A stretch of 64,000 bases of DNA from Herbaspirillum chlorophenolicum (GTDB lineage Bacteria; Pseudomonadota; Gammaproteobacteria; Burkholderiales; Burkholderiaceae_D): contig NZ_LFLT01000001.1 of the NCBI RefSeq assembly GCF_001189955.1, positions 272,810 to 336,809 of the forward strand, given 5' to 3'. The position numbers were made by a program, and so were the translations under genes. The notes under the pieces are model-generated. The model was not told the origin of the DNA. It ran no database searches and worked only from the letters and a program-made list of their open reading frames with translations. Positions within the stretch are counted from its first letter, which is position 1. Every line of letters begins with the position of its first letter. Of this stretch, positions 9,480 through 20,675 are shown in pieces.

Positions 9480-11333
<1,854 letters not shown>

Positions 11334-11444
11334 ATTTGCCGATGAAGCCGGGCACAAGGCCGGTTGGTTTCATTGCTTTTTGTGTTGTCAATGCAGTTTT
11401 AATCACGCAGTCAATCCACGCAGTTACCGATCAGGAGAGAAAAA

Positions 11445-13013
11445 ATGACTACAACCGCAAAGAAGGGCATGTCCGTCGCCAAATGGCTGGTGGTCGGCAC
11501 ATTGGGCGCTAGCCTGCAGTTCGCCGCCGCCCATGCGTTCGCCGCCAAGACCGTAACGATGGCGCTGTATACCACCTTCACCACCATGGATCCGTACGAC
11601 GCCAACGATACAGTGTCGCTGGCAGTGGCCAAGTCCTTCTACCAGGGGCTGTTCGGTTTCGACAAGGACATGAAGTTGATCAACGTGCTGGCCGAAGGCT
11701 ATCTGGTCAGCAAGGATGGCCTGGAGTACACCATCCGCCTCAAGCAAGGCGTGAAGTTCCATGATGGCACGCCCTTCAAGGCCGACGCCGTCAAGATCGC
11801 ATTTGACCGCGTGACCAACCCGGACAACAAACTCAAGCGCTACAACCTGTTCAACCGCATCGCCAAGACCGAAGTGCTGAACGACTACACCGTGAAGATT
11901 GTGCTGAAGGAACCGTTCTCGGCCTTCATCAACGTGCTGGCGCACCCGTCGGCGGTCATGATTTCTCCGGCTGCGCTGAAGCAATATGGCAACAAGGACA
12001 TCGCTTTCCATCCGGTCGGCACCGGTCCGTTCAAGTTTGTCGAGTGGAAGCAGACCGACTATGTGAAGGTAGTCAAGTTCGATGGTTATTGGAAGCCGGG
12101 TTATCCCAAGGTCGACGAGATCCTGTGGAAACCGGTAGTCGACAATAATTCGCGCGCGGCCATGATGCAGACCGGCGAGGCGCAATTTACCTATCCGGTG
12201 CCGTATGAACAAGCCGACCTGCTCAAGAAAAATGGTTCGCTGGATATCCTCTCCAGCCCTTCCATCGTCCAGCGCTACATCACGATCAACACCAGGCAGA
12301 AGCCCTTCGACAATCCCAAGGTGCGCGAGGCGCTGAACTACGCAATCAACAAGCAGGCCTTGGTCAAGGTAGCGTTCGGCGGCTATGCAACCCCGATGGA
12401 AGGCGTGCTGCCGCAGGGCGTGGACTATTCTTTCAAGACCGGGCCGTGGCCGTATGACGTGAAAAAGGCCAAGGCCTTGCTGGCCGAAGCCGGCTATCCC
12501 AACGGTTTCGAGTCAGAATTGTGGTCGGCCTTCACCAACACCACCTCGCTCAAGGTCATCCAGTTCGTACAGCAACAGCTGGCGCAGGTAGGCGTGAAGC
12601 TCAAGATCCAGGCCCTGGAAGCCGGCCAGCGCGTCGAACGCGTGGAAAGCGCGCAGAACCCGGACACCGCGCCGGTGCGCCTGTATTACATGGGCTGGTC
12701 GTCTTCCACCGGCGAGGCCGATTGGGGGCTGCGTCCGCTGCTGGCTTCCGAATCCTTCCCGCCGCGCCTGTACAACGCCGCCTACTACAAGAATGACATG
12801 GTGGATACCGGCATCGCCAAGGCACTCACCGTGACCGACCGCGCAGAAAAGAGCGCGCTGTACCAGGACGTACAGAAGCAGATCTGGAGCGATGCGCCGT
12901 GGATTTTCCTGGCGACGGAAAAGCTGCTGTACGCGCGCAGCAAGAACCTGAAGGGCATGTATGTCATGCCTGACCAGGCTTACGAGTTCGAAAACATCGA
13001 GCTGACCAAGTAA
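11445..13013 (+). CDS. gsiB: Periplasmic peptide/glutathione-binding protein (GsiB)
   Basis: Solute-binding protein of the SBP_bac_5 (DppA/OppA-like) family, 522 aa, exported by a signal peptide with KKG-K then a hydrophobic core and an AHAFA-A cleavage region near residue 34. The mature part contains the family landmarks: [43 protein letters not shown] and [27 protein letters not shown]. It is preceded by AGGAGAGAAAAA and a 111-bp gap from gsiA, which may contain a processing site or a secondary promoter so that the binding protein is made in excess. No lipobox Cys is seen, so it is soluble in the periplasm. Confidence 0.92.
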   Translation: MTTTAKKGMSVAKWLVVGTLGASLQFAAAHAFAAKTVTMALYTTFTTMDPYDANDTVSLAVAKSFYQGLFGFDKDMKLINVLAEGYLVSKDGLEYTIRLKQGVKFHDGTPFKADAVKIAFDRVTNPDNKLKRYNLFNRIAKTEVLNDYTVKIVLKEPFSAFINVLAHPSAVMISPAALKQYGNKDIAFHPVGTGPFKFVEWKQTDYVKVVKFDGYWKPGYPKVDEILWKPVVDNNSRAAMMQTGEAQFTYPVPYEQADLLKKNGSLDILSSPSIVQRYITINTRQKPFDNPKVREALNYAINKQALVKVAFGGYATPMEGVLPQGVDYSFKTGPWPYDVKKAKALLAEAGYPNGFESELWSAFTNTTSLKVIQFVQQQLAQVGVKLKIQALEAGQRVERVESAQNPDTAPVRLYYMGWSSSTGEADWGLRPLLASESFPPRLYNAAYYKNDMVDTGIAKALTVTDRAEKSALYQDVQKQIWSDAPWIFLATEKLLYARSKNLKGMYVMPDQAYEFENIELTK

Positions 13014-13100
13014 TGCGCTAGTTGTGTGAGACGTGCGGGGGCGGCCATGTGCCGCCCCCGCAAGCAACATCCAAGGTTTCGATCCACCGGCGAGAGCATC

Positions 13101-14021
13101 ATGTTTTCCTATGTCATCAAGCGCCTCTTAGGCCTCATACCCACGCTGCTGCTGGTGGCGGTATTGGTATTTCTGTTCATTCACTTGCTGCCGGGCGACC
13201 CGGCACGGCTGGCGGCCGGCCCTGAGGCTGACGAGCAAACGGTGGCGCTGGTGCGCGCCGACCTCGGCCTGGACAAGCCGCTGCCTGAGCAATTCATCAA
13301 TTTCTTCGTCAACGCCGCCCAGGGCGACTTTGGCAAATCGATCCGCACCAAGCGTCCGGTCTCCGAAGAGATCGGCGCGCGCTTCTGGCCGACCTTGTGG
13401 CTGACGCTGGTTGCCATGGTCTGGGCGGTGCTGTTCGGCCTGGTTATCGGCATTTCTTCGGCGGTGTGGCGCAACCGGTGGCCCGACCGGGTGGGGATGA
13501 CGCTGGCCGTATCCGGCATTTCCTTCCCGGCTTTTTCGCTGGGAATCCTGCTGATGCAGATTTTTTCGGTTCAACTGGGCTGGCTGCCGACGGTGGGCGA
13601 CGACACCTGGCGCCATTACATCCTGCCTTCGATCACCCTGGGGGCAGCGGTGGCGGCGGTGATGGCGCGCTTTACGCGCTCCTCCTTCATCGAGATCTTG
13701 CAGGAAGATTTCGTGCGCACCGCCCGCGCCAAGGGTTTGTCCGAGCGGGTGGTGGTCATCAAGCACTGCCTGCGCAATGCGCTGATCCCGGTGGTCACGA
13801 TGATGGGCCTGCAGTTCGGCTTCCTGCTGGGCGGTTCGATCCTGGTCGAGGTGGTGTTCAACTGGCCGGGCATGGGACGCCTGCTGGTGGATGCCGTCGA
13901 GATGCGCGACTACCCGGTGATCCAGGCCGAGATCCTGCTGTTCTCGCTCGAATTCATTTTCATCAACCTGGTGGTGGACGTGCTGTATGCCGTGATCAAC
14001 CCCAGCATCCGTTTCAAGTGA
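13101..14021 (+). CDS. gsiC: Peptide/glutathione ABC transporter permease (GsiC)
   Basis: Inner-membrane permease of 306 aa. It starts [35 protein letters not shown], the standard opening of DppB/OppB-type permeases, has about six membrane helices and the cytoplasmic EAA loop ([30 protein letters not shown]) that docks on GsiA. An upstream in-frame ATG exists, but the chosen ATG matches the family N-terminus exactly. It forms the pore with GsiD. Confidence 0.93.
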   Translation: MFSYVIKRLLGLIPTLLLVAVLVFLFIHLLPGDPARLAAGPEADEQTVALVRADLGLDKPLPEQFINFFVNAAQGDFGKSIRTKRPVSEEIGARFWPTLWLTLVAMVWAVLFGLVIGISSAVWRNRWPDRVGMTLAVSGISFPAFSLGILLMQIFSVQLGWLPTVGDDTWRHYILPSITLGAAVAAVMARFTRSSFIEILQEDFVRTARAKGLSERVVVIKHCLRNALIPVVTMMGLQFGFLLGGSILVEVVFNWPGMGRLLVDAVEMRDYPVIQAEILLFSLEFIFINLVVDVLYAVINPSIRFK

Positions 14022-14029
14022 GGTAAGCC

Positions 14030-14968
14030 GTGTCTCTGTCCAATGCTCCCATTTCCGAGACCGGCACGCCGCTGCCGCCGCCCGATCCGTCGGCGGTAGC
14101 CGCTGCCTCCGGCCAGAAGATCCGCACGCCGTGGCGCGAGTTCTGGCGCAAGTTCAAGAAGCAGCACCTGGCGATGTATGCCGGCGGCTTCGTGTTGTTC
14201 CTGGTGTTGCTGGCGATCTTCGCGCCGCTGATTGTGCCTTTCGATCCGGAAAACTTCTTCGACTACGATGCGCTCAATTCGCCGCCGACCTGGACGCACT
14301 GGTTCGGCGTCGACGCGCTGGGCCGCGACATCTTCAGCCGCATCATCGCGGGCACCCGCATCTCGCTGGCATCGGGTTTCCTGTCGGTGGCCATCGGCGC
14401 GGTGATCGGGACGGTGTTCGGCCTGTTGGCCGGTTACTACGAGGGCTGGTGGGACCGCATCACCATGCGCATCTGCGATGTGCTGTTCGCTTTCCCCGGC
14501 ATCCTGCTGGCCATCGGCATCGTCGCCATCCTCGGCGGCGGCATGCTCAACGTCATCATTTCGGTATCGGTGTTCAGCATTCCGGCCTTCGCGCGGCTGG
14601 TGCGCGGCAATACGCTGCAGCTCAAGAACCTGACCTACATCGAAGCCGCGCGCAGCATCGGCGCTTCCGACATGACGATCATGTGGCGCCATATCTTCCC
14701 GGGAACGGTATCGTCCATCGTGGTGTATTTCACGATGCGCATCGGCACTTCCATCATCACCGCCGCCGGCCTGTCTTTCCTCGGCCTGGGGGCGCAGTCG
14801 CCTACGCCGGAATGGGGCCTGATGCTCAATGAATCGCGCGCCGACATGATCACGTCGCCGCATATTGCGCTGTTTCCCAGCATCGCCATTTTCCTGACCG
14901 TGCTGGCGTTCAATCTCCTGGGCGACGGCTTGCGCGACGCGCTCGATCCCAAGATCGACCAGCGCTGA
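14030..14968 (+). CDS. gsiD: Peptide/glutathione ABC transporter permease (GsiD)
   Basis: Second permease, 312 aa, OppC/DppC type. An N-terminal cytoplasmic Pro-rich tail precedes [65 protein letters not shown] and the EAA loop ([23 protein letters not shown]) are intact. It uses a GTG start behind GAGGTAAGCC, nine bases after the gsiC stop. Its TGA shares one base with the next gene's ATG, tying the downstream peptidase to the transporter. Confidence 0.93.
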   Translation: MSLSNAPISETGTPLPPPDPSAVAAASGQKIRTPWREFWRKFKKQHLAMYAGGFVLFLVLLAIFAPLIVPFDPENFFDYDALNSPPTWTHWFGVDALGRDIFSRIIAGTRISLASGFLSVAIGAVIGTVFGLLAGYYEGWWDRITMRICDVLFAFPGILLAIGIVAILGGGMLNVIISVSVFSIPAFARLVRGNTLQLKNLTYIEAARSIGASDMTIMWRHIFPGTVSSIVVYFTMRIGTSIITAAGLSFLGLGAQSPTPEWGLMLNESRADMITSPHIALFPSIAIFLTVLAFNLLGDGLRDALDPKIDQR

Positions 14969-15996
14969 TGGATGCGCCGCATATCGGCCGGTTCGCCGCC
15001 GGTCCGCGCAACAGCATCGCCGATGTCGACGGCGTGACGGTGGGCCACTGCACGCTGGACAACGGGCCGGTGCAGACCGGCGTGACGGTGGTGTCGCCGC
15101 ATGGCGGCAACCTGTTCACGCACAAGCTGCCGGCGGCGGCGGCCGTCATCAACGGCTTCGGCAAGAGCGCCGGGCTGGTGCAGCTGGAAGAGCTGGGCAC
15201 GCTGGAAACGCCGATCGCGCTGACCAATACCTTTGCCGTCGGCGCCATCGTCACCGCGCAGATCCGCCATGCGCTGCAGGCCAATCCGGAGATTGGCCGC
15301 AGCCAGCCCACGGTCAATCCGCTGGTGATGGAATGCAATGACGGCTACCTCAATGACTTGCATGCCTTTGCCGTGCAGGAGAGCCATTTCGGGCAGGCGC
15401 TGGCGGTCTTGTCTTCCGATGTGCCGCAAGGCGCGGTGGGGGCGGGGCGCGGCATGTCCAGCTTCGGCATGAAGGGCGGCATCGGCACCGCTTCGCGCAG
15501 GGTCGCGGTAGGGAGCGGCAAGGATGAATTCACGCTCGGTGCGCTGGTGCTGTCGAACTTCGGCAAGCTGCACGACCTGATCCTGGATGGCCGTCCGCTG
15601 GGCCGCGAATTGGCTGCGGTGGGCGCGTCCGACAAGGCGCCCGAGAAAGGCTCCATCATCATGATCCTGGCCACCGATGCACCTCTCGACGCGCGCCAAT
15701 TGAAGCGTCTGGCCACCCGCGCCGGCGCCGGCCTGGCCCGTACCGGTTCGGCCTACGGCCACGGCAGCGGCGATATTGCGCTGGCCTTTTCCACTGCCCA
15801 GCAGATCGAGGCCGGCAGCGAGTGCCTGAACATGGCGCTGCTGCAAGACCATCTGCTGGATCCGTTGTTCCATGCCGCCGCCGACAGCGTCGAGCAGGCC
15901 ATTGTCAATGTGCTCTTCGCCGCACAGACCGTGCACGGCCGTGATGGTCACGTGCGCGAATGCCTGCGCGAGCGGCTGGCGCGCCTGCCATCCTGA
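14968..15996 (+). CDS. P1-family aminopeptidase (DmpA/BapA-like)
   Basis: A 342-aa self-processing aminopeptidase of MEROPS family P1. Such enzymes release N-terminal residues from peptides, often D-residues (DmpA) or beta-amino acids (BapA). The expected autocleavage point is Gly228-Ser229 in KAPEKGSIIMILATDAPL, giving a large alpha and a small beta subunit with Ser229 as the new N-terminal nucleophile. SFGMKGGIGTASR and TLGALVLSNFGKL are the conserved alpha-chain blocks. There is no signal peptide, so it is cytoplasmic. The start overlaps the gsiD stop by one base, so it is cotranslated with the transporter. The exact specificity is not readable. Confidence 0.88.
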   Translation: MDAPHIGRFAAGPRNSIADVDGVTVGHCTLDNGPVQTGVTVVSPHGGNLFTHKLPAAAAVINGFGKSAGLVQLEELGTLETPIALTNTFAVGAIVTAQIRHALQANPEIGRSQPTVNPLVMECNDGYLNDLHAFAVQESHFGQALAVLSSDVPQGAVGAGRGMSSFGMKGGIGTASRRVAVGSGKDEFTLGALVLSNFGKLHDLILDGRPLGRELAAVGASDKAPEKGSIIMILATDAPLDARQLKRLATRAGAGLARTGSAYGHGSGDIALAFSTAQQIEAGSECLNMALLQDHLLDPLFHAAADSVEQAIVNVLFAAQTVHGRDGHVRECLRERLARLPS

Positions 15997-16016
15997 TTGA
16001 TTTTCCGGACCACATC

Positions 16017-16865
16017 ATGCCTACCGTCAAACGCGCCAATATCCTGATCTCGGTCGATATCGAAGGCGTTGCCGGCGTCTTCCATCCCGAGCAGACCCGT
16101 CCCGGCAATGGCGAATACGAACGCGCACGGCGCTGGATGACCGAGGAGGCCAACGCCGTCATTCGCGGTGCGTTGGCCGCCGGCGCCACTGCCGTCAAGG
16201 TCAACGATTCGCACGGGGGCTTTCGCAACCTGTTGCCCGACCTGCTGCTTCCGGAGGCGCGCATGGTGCTGGGCAAGCCGCGCGTGCTGGGCATGATGGG
16301 CGGCGTCGACCATGATGTCGATGCCGTGATGCTGGTGGGCTACCATTCGCGCGCCCAGGGGCGCGGCATCCTGGCGCACACCACCAACAGCTTCGCTTTC
16401 GCGCGCGTTTGGCTGGGTGGGCAGGAGATGGGGGAAGCCGGTTTGTATGGCGCACTGGCCGGCGAGCATGGTGTGCCGGTGATCTTCGGCAGCGGCGACG
16501 ACGCTTTCGTCGAGGAAAACCAGCCGCTGTTTCCGCATGCGGTGTTCGCCGAAACCAAGAAGGCTTACGGTGCCAATAGCGGCGATACGCTGTCGCCCGT
16601 GCAATCCTGCGCGCTGCTGGAGGAGCGCGCACGGCAGGCGGTGGTGAAATGGCTGGCGCAGCCATCGGACATGCCGCTGCTGAAGCTGCAAGGTCCGCTG
16701 CGCTGCCGCCTGCAGGCGCAGACCGTGGCGCTGGCCGACCTGTTCAGCCAGTTGCCTATCCTCGAACGGGTGGACAACGTCATGGTGGAATTCGATGCGC
16801 CTAATGCCGAATATGCGGTGCGGGTATTGAACAGCCTGTCGGCGATGTCTGCGATGCTGCGCTGA
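16017..16865 (+). CDS. M55-family D-aminopeptidase (DppA-like)
   Basis: A 282-aa zinc peptidase resembling Bacillus DppA, which cleaves D-Ala-containing dipeptides. Metal-site motifs are visible: SVDIEGVAGV at the N-terminus, VKVNDSHGGFRN around residues 60-70, and LVGYHSRA then GILAHTTNSF around 105-120. No signal peptide. The start is 20 bp after the P1 peptidase stop, so it closes the peptide operon. Having both a P1 and an M55 enzyme suggests that the imported peptides carry D-residues or other atypical linkages, for example fragments of peptidoglycan stem peptides; that is inference. Confidence 0.88.
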   Translation: MPTVKRANILISVDIEGVAGVFHPEQTRPGNGEYERARRWMTEEANAVIRGALAAGATAVKVNDSHGGFRNLLPDLLLPEARMVLGKPRVLGMMGGVDHDVDAVMLVGYHSRAQGRGILAHTTNSFAFARVWLGGQEMGEAGLYGALAGEHGVPVIFGSGDDAFVEENQPLFPHAVFAETKKAYGANSGDTLSPVQSCALLEERARQAVVKWLAQPSDMPLLKLQGPLRCRLQAQTVALADLFSQLPILERVDNVMVEFDAPNAEYAVRVLNSLSAMSAMLR

Positions 16866-16905
16866 GCGGCATCCCTTTCCTCTTTTGTCTTGCCGCGCGC
16901 CACAG

Positions 16906-17811
16906 TTAGTTTGGTGAGGGCTCCTTTTTCTGCTCCACCAGCTTGACCAGCGTATGCATCGTCAGGTTGACCGGCGTGGCAATCCCCAGCGCCTGGCCGC
17001 GCCGCACGATGAAACCGTTCAGGTGGTCGATCTCGCTGGCCTTGCCGCGCGCCAGGTCCTGGGCGGTCGATGAGTATTGGGTGGGCATGGTCTCGGCGAT
17101 CAGGCGCACCGCGGCATCGACATCGCCCGGTAGCGTGACACCTTCGACCGAAGCCACGGCGCGGCATTCGGTGACCAGATTGCGGATCACGTCGGCCACG
17201 CCCTGGCCTTGCACGATCTTGCCGTAGGGGAGTTGCGTGATGGCGGACAGCGCGTTGTAGGCGCAGTTGAGGATGAGCTTGACCCACAGCGCGCCGCGCA
17301 CGTTGCCGGAGATCTCGGTCGGGACGCCGGCGGCGACCAGCGCCTGGGCAACGTCTTCGCTGCGTGCCGAGGGCTCGATCACCAGTTCGCCGCGGCCGTG
17401 GTGCTTGACGTGGCCGGGGCCGGCCATTTCCGTGGCGACATACACTACGGCGGCTGCTACCGGCTGCGGGATCACGCTGCGCAGGCGGTCGGCGTTGTCG
17501 GTGCCGTTTTGCAGCGTCAGCACCAGCGTGTCGGAGCGCAGGTGTTGGCGCAATTGCGCGCCGGCGGTTTCGGTATCGGTGGATTTGACGCAGAACAGCA
17601 CCAGGTCGGCGCCGGCGGCAATGGCGGCATCGGTACCGGCTTTCACGGAAATGGTTTCGTCGAAGCCTTGTGCTTGCAGCCGCAGGCCTACCTTGTTGAA
17701 GGCGTCGACATGTTGCGCACGGCCGACCAGGACGACTTCATGGCCGGCGCGCGCCAGCATGCCTCCGTAATAGCAACCTACTGCGCCTGCACCCATCACC
17801 GCGACTTTCAT
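16906..17811 (-). CDS. 2-dehydropantoate 2-reductase family protein (PanE/ApbA)
   Basis: NADPH-dependent reductase of 301 aa. The Rossmann motif GAGAVGCYYGGMLARAGHEV opens the protein, LVLFCVKSTDTE and LVLTLQNGTDNADRL follow, and the C-terminal domain contains the catalytic-lysine region ALWVKLILNCAYNALSAIT and the closing KASEIDHLNGFIVRRGQALGI. True PanE makes pantoate for coenzyme A, but genomes of this group often carry several paralogues, so I leave the symbol blank. It is convergent with the D-aminopeptidase gene across only 40 bp. Confidence 0.85.
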   Translation of the reverse strand: MKVAVMGAGAVGCYYGGMLARAGHEVVLVGRAQHVDAFNKVGLRLQAQGFDETISVKAGTDAAIAAGADLVLFCVKSTDTETAGAQLRQHLRSDTLVLTLQNGTDNADRLRSVIPQPVAAAVVYVATEMAGPGHVKHHGRGELVIEPSARSEDVAQALVAAGVPTEISGNVRGALWVKLILNCAYNALSAITQLPYGKIVQGQGVADVIRNLVTECRAVASVEGVTLPGDVDAAVRLIAETMPTQYSSTAQDLARGKASEIDHLNGFIVRRGQALGIATPVNLTMHTLVKLVEQKKEPSPN

Positions 17812-17878
17812 TGCCGTGTCTCTCGTCTGGTCAAAGCGGAAAGCCTAACACAGCGCCATGGAGCTGACAGGCGCCTGC

Positions 17879-18547
17879 TCAGGCCAGCACTTTGGCCAGC
17901 CACTGGCCGATATCCACGACTTCCTCGCCACACACCGAATGCTGCATCGGGTATTCGTGCCATTCGATCTGGTAGCCCAATTGGGTTAGCAGGTCGCGCG
18001 ATTTCTCGGCGCGTTCGATCACCACCACCGGATCGAGGCGGCCGTGGGCCATGAAGATGGAAGTGTCCTGGTTGGCTGCGTGGCGTTCTTCGGCGGCCTT
18101 GGCGGCCAGCGGCAGGTAGCCCGACAGGCACATCAGGCCTGCCAGTTTTTCCGGATGGCGCAGCCCGGTTTGCAGCGTCATGGCGCAGCCTTGCGAGAAA
18201 CCGGCCAGCACGATGCGTTCGGCGGGAATGCCGCGCGTTTTTTCCTGTGCGATCAGTTCTTCCACCAGCGCCTGCGAATTGCGCAGGCCGGCTTCGTCTT
18301 CGCGGCGCACCAGATCGGGCGTGAAAATGTCGTACCAGGAGCGCATCACGTAACCGCCGTTGATGGTGACCGGCATGGTGTTCGCAGTGGGGAACACGAA
18401 GCGGATGGCGGGGCAGTTCGACAGGTCGAGCTCGCGCACGATGGGAACGAAGTCGGAGCCATCGGCGCCCAGTCCATGCATCCAGATGACGGCGGCAGTG
18501 GGGTTGGGAGCGGTTTCTATCTGGATGGTGTCGAGCTGGGTAGCCAT
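17879..18547 (-). CDS. Carboxylesterase / acyl-protein-thioesterase-like hydrolase
   Basis: A 222-aa alpha/beta hydrolase of the phospholipase/carboxylesterase family (abhydrolase_2). It has the oxyanion motif VIWMHGLGADGSDF, the nucleophile in GFSQGCAMTLQ, the acid in GRLDPVV and the catalytic His in PMQHSVCGEE. The family hydrolyses short-chain esters or thioesters; the natural substrate is unknown. No export signal. It is transcribed toward panE and divergently from the secreted unknown protein at 18711. Confidence 0.88.
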   Translation of the reverse strand: MATQLDTIQIETAPNPTAAVIWMHGLGADGSDFVPIVRELDLSNCPAIRFVFPTANTMPVTINGGYVMRSWYDIFTPDLVRREDEAGLRNSQALVEELIAQEKTRGIPAERIVLAGFSQGCAMTLQTGLRHPEKLAGLMCLSGYLPLAAKAAEERHAANQDTSIFMAHGRLDPVVVIERAEKSRDLLTQLGYQIEWHEYPMQHSVCGEEVVDIGQWLAKVLA

Positions 18548-18710
18548 GGCGGTTTGGGTATCCTGTTATGCGTTGGTGGAGGGGGTGATTTGTGTGCGCG
18601 GTGGCGCACAGGCACAATACGGTTTCGATTGCGCGATTGCGTATCACTGCAAGACGCCAATCATACGATGAACGCCGGGGAAAATCTCGGCGCTTGCCAG
18701 GAGCGAGCCG

Positions 18711-19376
18711 ATGGGCCTGAAAAAATTGACGAGCGCGGCCATGACCGCCTGCATGGCGCTGGCAGCGTTGCTGCCCATGCGCGCCGGCGCGGAACTGATC
18801 ACGGGGGCGGTGTTCCAGCCCAAAGGGGAAAACCTGATGATTTCGCCGCCGTCCGGATGGCGGATGGCGTACATGGACGGCCAGCCGGACGGCGACTATG
18901 TGGTCGACTTCCTGCCGCCCAACGAAGCGCACGACTCCTGGCGCGAAGGTTATATGGGCGTGCAGCGCCGCAGTTTTCCCGACAGTGCGCTGCTGGACAA
19001 TATCAAAGCGCGCAACCTGAACGTACCCCAGGTGGCGATTGCGGAGATCATGCAAGGCGCGCAGCGCAACTGTCCGGGACGCTTCCAGCCGATGGGACAG
19101 AAAAACACCGTGACCAATGGCATTCCGACTTCGGTCAGCGGCGGCTTTTGCGACCGTGCAGGCGCTGCGGCACCGTATGGTGAAGGCAGCGTGGTCGCCG
19201 TCTTCCAGGGCCAGGAGCGCTTGTTCGTGGTGCAGTTCGGCTGGCGTCCTGCGACCCAGAACGAGTTGAAGGAATATGGCTGGCGCATTACGCCGGCCAA
19301 GCTGCAGCAGTATCTCGATTTGCTCAATGGCGCGACACTGTGCGGCGGGGCGGACGAGGGGCCTTGCCCAAAATGA
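18711..19376 (+). CDS. Secreted protein of unknown function
   Basis: I do not recognise a named family. The 221-aa product begins with a clear Sec signal peptide (MGLKKLTSAAMTACMALAALLPMRAGA, cleavage near residue 27). The mature protein has two pairs of cysteines (NCPGRF/GGFCDR and LCGGADEGPCPK) that could form disulphides in the periplasm. LFVVQFGWRPATQNELKEYGW is a conserved-looking block near the end. AGGAG sits 8-12 bases before the ATG. It is convergent with mog, 26 bp apart. Confidence 0.7.
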   Translation: MGLKKLTSAAMTACMALAALLPMRAGAELITGAVFQPKGENLMISPPSGWRMAYMDGQPDGDYVVDFLPPNEAHDSWREGYMGVQRRSFPDSALLDNIKARNLNVPQVAIAEIMQGAQRNCPGRFQPMGQKNTVTNGIPTSVSGGFCDRAGAAAPYGEGSVVAVFQGQERLFVVQFGWRPATQNELKEYGWRITPAKLQQYLDLLNGATLCGGADEGPCPK

Positions 19377-19402
19377 GGGCGTAAAGCCGCCTCAGGAGGA
19401 AA

Positions 19403-20014
19403 CTATTTACCGGCAGGCCTGATGGCTGACTTGGGGCGGAAGGCCTTGCATACCGCTTCGTTGGTCTCGATGTAGGGGCCGCCGATCAGGTCGATGCAGT
19501 AGGGGACGGCGGCGAAGATGCCGGGCACTTTCTGCTTGCCGTCTTCATCCTTCACGCCTTCCAGCGTTTCCTTGATCGATTTCGGCTGGCCCGGCAGGTT
19601 CATCACCAAGGCGGCATGGCCGGCGGTTTCGCGGATCACGGCCACCTGGCGCGAGAGGATCGCGGTCGGCACGAATTGCAGGCTGATCTGGCGCATCTGT
19701 TCGCCAAAACCCGGCATCTCTTTGGTGCCGATGGCCAATGTGGCTTCCGGGGTAACGTCGCGGCGCGCCGGGCCGGTGCCGCCGGTGGTCAGCACCAGGT
19801 CGCAGCCGGCCTCATCCACCAGTTCGATCAGGGTTTTTTCGATCGCCGCACGTTCGTCGGGGATCAGGCGGGTTTCCATCTTCCAGGGGCTGGCCAGTGC
19901 GGCGCCGAACCATTCCTGCAGGGCCGGGATGCCGCGGTCTTCATAGACCCCGCCGGAGGCGCGGTCGGAGACCGATACCAGGCCGATCAGCAGATGCTCG
20001 CGCTCACTCTTCAT
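19403..20014 (-). CDS. mog: Molybdopterin adenylyltransferase (MogA)
   Basis: Adenylates molybdopterin before molybdenum insertion by MoeA. The roughly 203-aa protein has the MoCF-biosynthesis fold: LLIGLVSVSDRASGGVYEDRGIPALQEWF, the MPT/ATP-binding motif DLVLTTGGTGPARRDVTPEAT, and LVMNLPGQPKSI. The start at MKSEREHLL overlaps the end of darP by 11 bases, so the two are coupled. The other molybdenum cofactor genes of this window (moaA, mobA, moeA) lie about 28 kb away. Confidence 0.9.
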   Translation of the reverse strand: MKSEREHLLIGLVSVSDRASGGVYEDRGIPALQEWFGAALASPWKMETRLIPDERAAIEKTLIELVDEAGCDLVLTTGGTGPARRDVTPEATLAIGTKEMPGFGEQMRQISLQFVPTAILSRQVAVIRETAGHAALVMNLPGQPKSIKETLEGVKDEDGKQKVPGIFAAVPYCIDLIGGPYIETNEAVCKAFRPKSAIRPAGK

Positions 20015-20600
20015 CGCCGAATGCTTGTTCGTCGATTTCCTCGCCACGCTTCTTGGCGGCGGCGATCTGCAATTGCTTGAGGATCTGGAAGATTTCGCGA
20101 TAGGCCTTGGGCGGCTTGTTCTCGGCCTGTTCCTTGCGGGCGTTGCGGATCAGCGTGCGCATGTGCTGCACGTCGACTTCGGGATGCTGCGTGAGCAGGT
20201 CGGTCAATGCACTGTCGTCGGCCAGCAGCTTCTCGCGGCGGCGTTCGAGCGCGTGCATGGCAGCGGTTTCGGCCTTGGAGGCGCCGCGCCAGCTGTCGAT
20301 GGTCTTCTGGATGATGGCCAGCTCGTCTTCTTCCAGCGTGCGCATTTTCTTGCCGACGTATTGCATCTGGCGGCGGCGGCCTTCGTGGTCCTTGATTTGC
20401 TGGCACTCGAGGATGGCATCGCGCACATCCTCGGGCATGGGCACGCGCTTGACGCGGTCGCGCGGTTCGGCGACCAGCGCTTCGCCCAGCTTTTGCAGGG
20501 CTTCCATTTCGCGTTTGAGCTGGGACTTGGAGGGGCGGTCGTATTCCTGTTCGAATTCGTTGGACTTGAATCCGACAGCGCCGCGGTTGGCATTAGGCAT
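20004..20600 (-). CDS. darP: Ribosome-associated protein DarP (YjgA, DUF615)
   Basis: A 198-aa, highly charged helical protein of the DUF615 family, which in E. coli assists maturation of the 50S subunit. Family sequence is visible throughout: PPSKSQLKREMEALQKLGEALV-like N-terminal block, RVPMPEDVRDAILECQQIKDHEGRRRQMQYVGKKMR and LLTQHPEVDVQHMRTLIRNARKE. It is divergent from pmbA across 75 bp, the usual arrangement in beta- and gammaproteobacteria. Confidence 0.92.
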   Translation of the reverse strand: MPNANRGAVGFKSNEFEQEYDRPSKSQLKREMEALQKLGEALVAEPRDRVKRVPMPEDVRDAILECQQIKDHEGRRRQMQYVGKKMRTLEEDELAIIQKTIDSWRGASKAETAAMHALERRREKLLADDSALTDLLTQHPEVDVQHMRTLIRNARKEQAENKPPKAYREIFQILKQLQIAAAKKRGEEIDEQAFGDEE

Positions 20601-20675
20601 GGTATAGCTTCGGGAAATATTGCTGAACGGCTGCTATGATACCCGTTTTACCCGCATTTCAGAGAAAACAGGCTC

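Noticed and set aside
13026..13100. Upstream in-frame start for gsiC
   Set aside because: The family begins at the hydrophobic [14 protein letters not shown]; the extra 25 residues are basic and unlike any permease N-terminus.
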